From the NCBI GenBank assembly GCA_965201115.1, contig OZ241745.1:2232001-2296000 (forward strand): DNA of 64,000 nucleotides, written 5' to 3'. The notes under the pieces were generated by a model that saw only the letters and a list, made by a program, of their open reading frames with translations, did no database searches and was not told the DNA's origin. Each line of letters begins with the position of its first letter. The first letter of the stretch is position 1. A program made the translations under genes and the position numbers. The stretch comes from JANQOH01 sp965201115 (GTDB lineage: Bacteria; Pseudomonadota; Alphaproteobacteria; UBA7887). This document shows positions 61,641 to 64,000 of this stretch, piece after piece.

Positions 61641-63221
61641 ATGGCGCAATCGATACTGGCCAGCGAAGCGGCGGCCCGGCGCGACGCGCGGAGCCTCGGC
61701 GCGGCCGAGCTGCTCGCCTTCGTCGGCATGGCGCTCGGCATGTTCCTCGCCGTGCTCAACATCCAGATTGTCGGCAGCTCGTTCGACGAAATCCGCGCCG
61801 GACTGGCCGCCAGCCCCGAGGAAGTGAGCTGGGTGCTTACCGCGGCGCTGATCGCCGAGGTCATCATGATCCCGCTGTCGGGCTGGCTGTCGCGCCTGTT
61901 TTCCACGCGCGGGCTGTTCGTCGCCTGCTCGCTCGGCTTCGCCGCCGCCAGCGCGGGCTGCGCCGCCGCCGGCGACATCGAGACGATGATCGTTTTCCGC
62001 GCGTTGCAGGGGTTTTGCGGCGGGGCCATCGCGCCGATGGTGCTCGCGACCATCTATGCGTCGTTCCCCGCGCGCTATCAGAACATACTCACATCCATCG
62101 TCTCGCTGCTCGGCACCAGCGCCGTGGCGCTCGGCCCCAGCCTCGGCGGCTGGATCAGCGAGACGCTCTCATGGCCGTGGCTGTTTCTGTTCAACCTGCC
62201 GCTCGCGCTCGTCGCCACGGTCCTCGTCGCCGTCTTCCACGATTTCGACAGCCCCGACTGGAGCATGGCGCGGCGCATCGATCTGCCGGGGATTACGCTG
62301 CTCGCGGTGTTCTTCATGTCGCTGCTGGTCGTCCTCGAGCGCGGCCGCCGCGAGGACTGGCTCGAATCCCCGATGATCCTCACCCTGTCGGCGGTCGCCG
62401 CGGTCACGGGCGTCCTGCTTCTGTGGCGCGAGCTCGCGGCGAAGCATCCCTTTGTCGATCTGCGCATATTCGCCAACCGCAATTTCGCCGTCGGCGCGAC
62501 CTATGTGGCGATTTTCGGCGCCGGGTTGTTCGTTCCGCTCTATCTGCTGCCGCTGTTTCTGGCGCGGGTCATTGGCCTGAACACCCTGCAGATCGGAACA
62601 TGGCTGTTCGTTCTCGGCGTGTCGATGATGGCCACGGGCTTCGCGATGCCCATGCTCGTGAAGCATTTCCGCCTGCGGACCCTTGCATTCGCCGGTTTCG
62701 GCCTCCTGGCGCTCGGCACGTGGCTTCAGGCGCGGCTGGGCGTCGAGACGAGTTTCGAGAGCCTTCTGGCGCCGCAGATCATCCGCGGCATGGCGACGCA
62801 GCTGTGCTTTCTCTCGATGGTGCGGCTCGCCCTCGGCCGGCTTCCGGTGGACAAGGTCAAGGACGGCACGGCGATGTTCCAGCTCACCATGCGTCTCGGC
62901 GCCGCGGTGGCGGTGGCCGTCGCCAACGCCTTTCTCGTCGTCCGCGCCGAGGTTCACTATCACCGGCTGCGGGAGGCGACCGGCGAAACCTGGGCCTGGG
63001 CCGGCGACCTGCTCGGCGTTTTCGGCGGCCGCCTCGGGCCGGACATCGGCAACCGCGTCGAAACCGGCATAGCGTCCATGCAGATGGTCGCGCGCATGGC
63101 CCTCCAGGAAGCGCAAATCCAGGCGTTCAACGAAATCACGACCGTGTTCGCGATAGGCCTGGCGCTGTCGCTGCTGGGCCTGCCGCTGGTGCGCGGCGTG
63201 CGCGGCTACGTCCCGGAGTAG
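61641..63221 (+). CDS. DHA2-family MFS multidrug efflux transporter (EmrB/QacA type)
   Basis: The product has 526 residues from ATG 61641 with fourteen hydrophobic helices. DHA2 marks are the early LTAALIAEVIMIPLSGWLSR, FRALQGFCGGAIAPMVLATI and LGTSAVALGPSLGGWISETL, the last being the antiporter motif C. These pumps export drugs or toxic metabolites in exchange for protons. No EmrA-type fusion protein is adjacent. It is convergent with ilvC, sharing a terminator hairpin. Confidence 0.9.
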   Translation: MAQSILASEAAARRDARSLGAAELLAFVGMALGMFLAVLNIQIVGSSFDEIRAGLAASPEEVSWVLTAALIAEVIMIPLSGWLSRLFSTRGLFVACSLGFAAASAGCAAAGDIETMIVFRALQGFCGGAIAPMVLATIYASFPARYQNILTSIVSLLGTSAVALGPSLGGWISETLSWPWLFLFNLPLALVATVLVAVFHDFDSPDWSMARRIDLPGITLLAVFFMSLLVVLERGRREDWLESPMILTLSAVAAVTGVLLLWRELAAKHPFVDLRIFANRNFAVGATYVAIFGAGLFVPLYLLPLFLARVIGLNTLQIGTWLFVLGVSMMATGFAMPMLVKHFRLRTLAFAGFGLLALGTWLQARLGVETSFESLLAPQIIRGMATQLCFLSMVRLALGRLPVDKVKDGTAMFQLTMRLGAAVAVAVANAFLVVRAEVHYHRLREATGETWAWAGDLLGVFGGRLGPDIGNRVETGIASMQMVARMALQEAQIQAFNEITTVFAIGLALSLLGLPLVRGVRGYVPE

Positions 63222-63222
63222 C

Positions 63223-63246
63223 GCGGCGCCCCCCAAGGGGCGCCGC
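63223..63246. terminator. Shared hairpin between convergent genes
   Basis: Arms GCGGCGCCCC and GGGGCGCCGC pair perfectly around a CCAA loop, 1 base after the efflux gene stop and 15 bases after the ilvC stop on the other strand. There is no T-run. Confidence 0.55.
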
Positions 63247-63261
63247 GGCCGGCTTGCGCGG

Positions 63262-64000
63262 TCAGTTCTTTTCCTTGTCGACCAGCGCGTTTTCGGCAAT
63301 CCAGGGCATCATGGCGCGCAGGCGGGCGCCGACCTCCTCGATGGGGTGCTCGGCCGCCAGGCGGCGCATCGCCTTGAAGCTCGGCTGGTTGACGCGGCAC
63401 TCGCCCATCCATTCGCCGGCGAAGCGGCCGGACTGGATATCGGCCAGCACCTTCTTCATCGACCGCTTGACGTGGGAATCCACAATGCGCGGGCCGCGCG
63501 TGTAGTCGCCGTACTCGGCCGTGTTCGAGATCGAGTAGCGCATGTTGGCGATGCCGCCCTCGTACATCAGATCGACGATCAGCTTCACCTCGTGCAGGCA
63601 CTCGAAATAGGCCATTTCCGGCGCGTATCCGGCCTCCACAAGCGTCTCGAAGCCGGCGGTCACCAGCGCGGTCACGCCGCCGCACAGCACCGCCTGCTCG
63701 CCGAACAGGTCGGTTTCGCATTCTTCCTTGAACGTGGTCTCGATGACGCCGGCGCGCCCGCCGCCGATGGCGGACGCATAGGACAGCGCAATCTCGAGCG
63801 CGTTGCCCGACGGGTTTTGCGCCACCGCGACCAGGCAGGGCACGCCGCCGCCGCGCACATATTCCGAGCGCACCGTGTGGCCGGGCCCCTTGGGCGCGAT
63901 CATGAAGATATCGAGGTCGGCGCGCGGTTCGACAAGGCCGAAATGGATATTGAGGCCGTGGGCGAACGCCAGCGCGGCGCCGTCCTTCATGTTCGGCGCC
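63262..64000 (-). CDS. ilvC: Ketol-acid reductoisomerase, C-terminal part
   Basis: IlvC carries out the second step of valine, leucine and isoleucine synthesis. About 246 codons are present; the N-terminal NADPH domain lies outside the right edge. Visible family parts are MKDGAALAFAHGLNIHFGLV, IAPKGPGHTVRSEYVRGGGV, the acidic active-site stretch KEECETDLFGEQAVLCGG, and EVKLIVDLMYEGGIANMRYS then SISNTAEYGD. The C-terminus PWIAENALVDKEKN is typical. Confidence 0.95.
   Translation of the reverse strand, partial: APNMKDGAALAFAHGLNIHFGLVEPRADLDIFMIAPKGPGHTVRSEYVRGGGVPCLVAVAQNPSGNALEIALSYASAIGGGRAGVIETTFKEECETDLFGEQAVLCGGVTALVTAGFETLVEAGYAPEMAYFECLHEVKLIVDLMYEGGIANMRYSISNTAEYGDYTRGPRIVDSHVKRSMKKVLADIQSGRFAGEWMGECRVNQPSFKAMRRLAAEHPIEEVGARLRAMMPWIAENALVDKEKN

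Overview
The window is GC-rich chromosomal DNA, most likely from an alphaproteobacterium. Three things point there: a separate F0 operon (atpI-atpB-atpE-b'-b) with a divergent b' subunit, the gene order rpoZ-rel-DUF2062-pdxJ-acpS-lepB-rnc-era, and a secB gene. No rRNA, tRNA, CRISPR array or IS transposase was recognised. The left edge cuts a NYN-domain gene and the right edge cuts ilvC.

Layout. 1-950: a cut NYN gene and three copies of a structured ~130-bp repeat. 952-3117 (-): a Tat-type amidohydrolase and a small secreted protein. 3264-10230 (+): dprA, topA, rnr and an MFS permease. 10287-11876 (+): an AAA ATPase with a PD-(D/E)XK-like C-terminus. 12012-14386 (+): the F0 genes. 14608-16472 (+): two oligopeptide-type ABC permeases. 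16683-18404 (+): three NHLP-type precursor peptides with Ser/Thr/Cys-rich cores, each with its own promoter. 18480-22277 (-): M20 hydrolase, a repeat-containing membrane protein, an amidase. 22369-24970 (+): two SoxYZ-like carriers and an MBL hydrolase. 25250-27214 (-): a protein with three winged-helix-like repeats, and secB.

27311-38100 is the most unusual part. The unit [phage gp27-like protein, RTX calcium-binding protein, NHLP-type leader peptide] occurs twice as a diverged direct duplication on the minus strand, with an extra leader gene and a decayed third RTX end. Between the two copies lies a plus-strand type I secretion pair (HlyB-like ABC transporter with a degenerate C39 domain, and HlyD). 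A plausible reading is a secretion locus that exports RTX proteins, with leader-peptide paralogues whose last ~30 residues are hypervariable.

38875-44056: a sodium/solute symporter, a small membrane protein, a TPR protein, a 57-residue membrane protein and an orphan DNA methyltransferase. 44200-51103 (-): the era-to-rpoZ housekeeping block. 51407-57236: folK, a NYN protein, two Ldh-family oxidoreductases, a DUF2335 pair, a 2-hydroxyacid dehydrogenase and a lipoprotein. 57554-61399 (+): a probable zinc uptake operon with His-rich proteins. 61641-63221: a DHA2 efflux pump.

A 163-bp inverted-repeat element recurs here. Three full copies and three partial or diverged ends lie immediately after stop codons.
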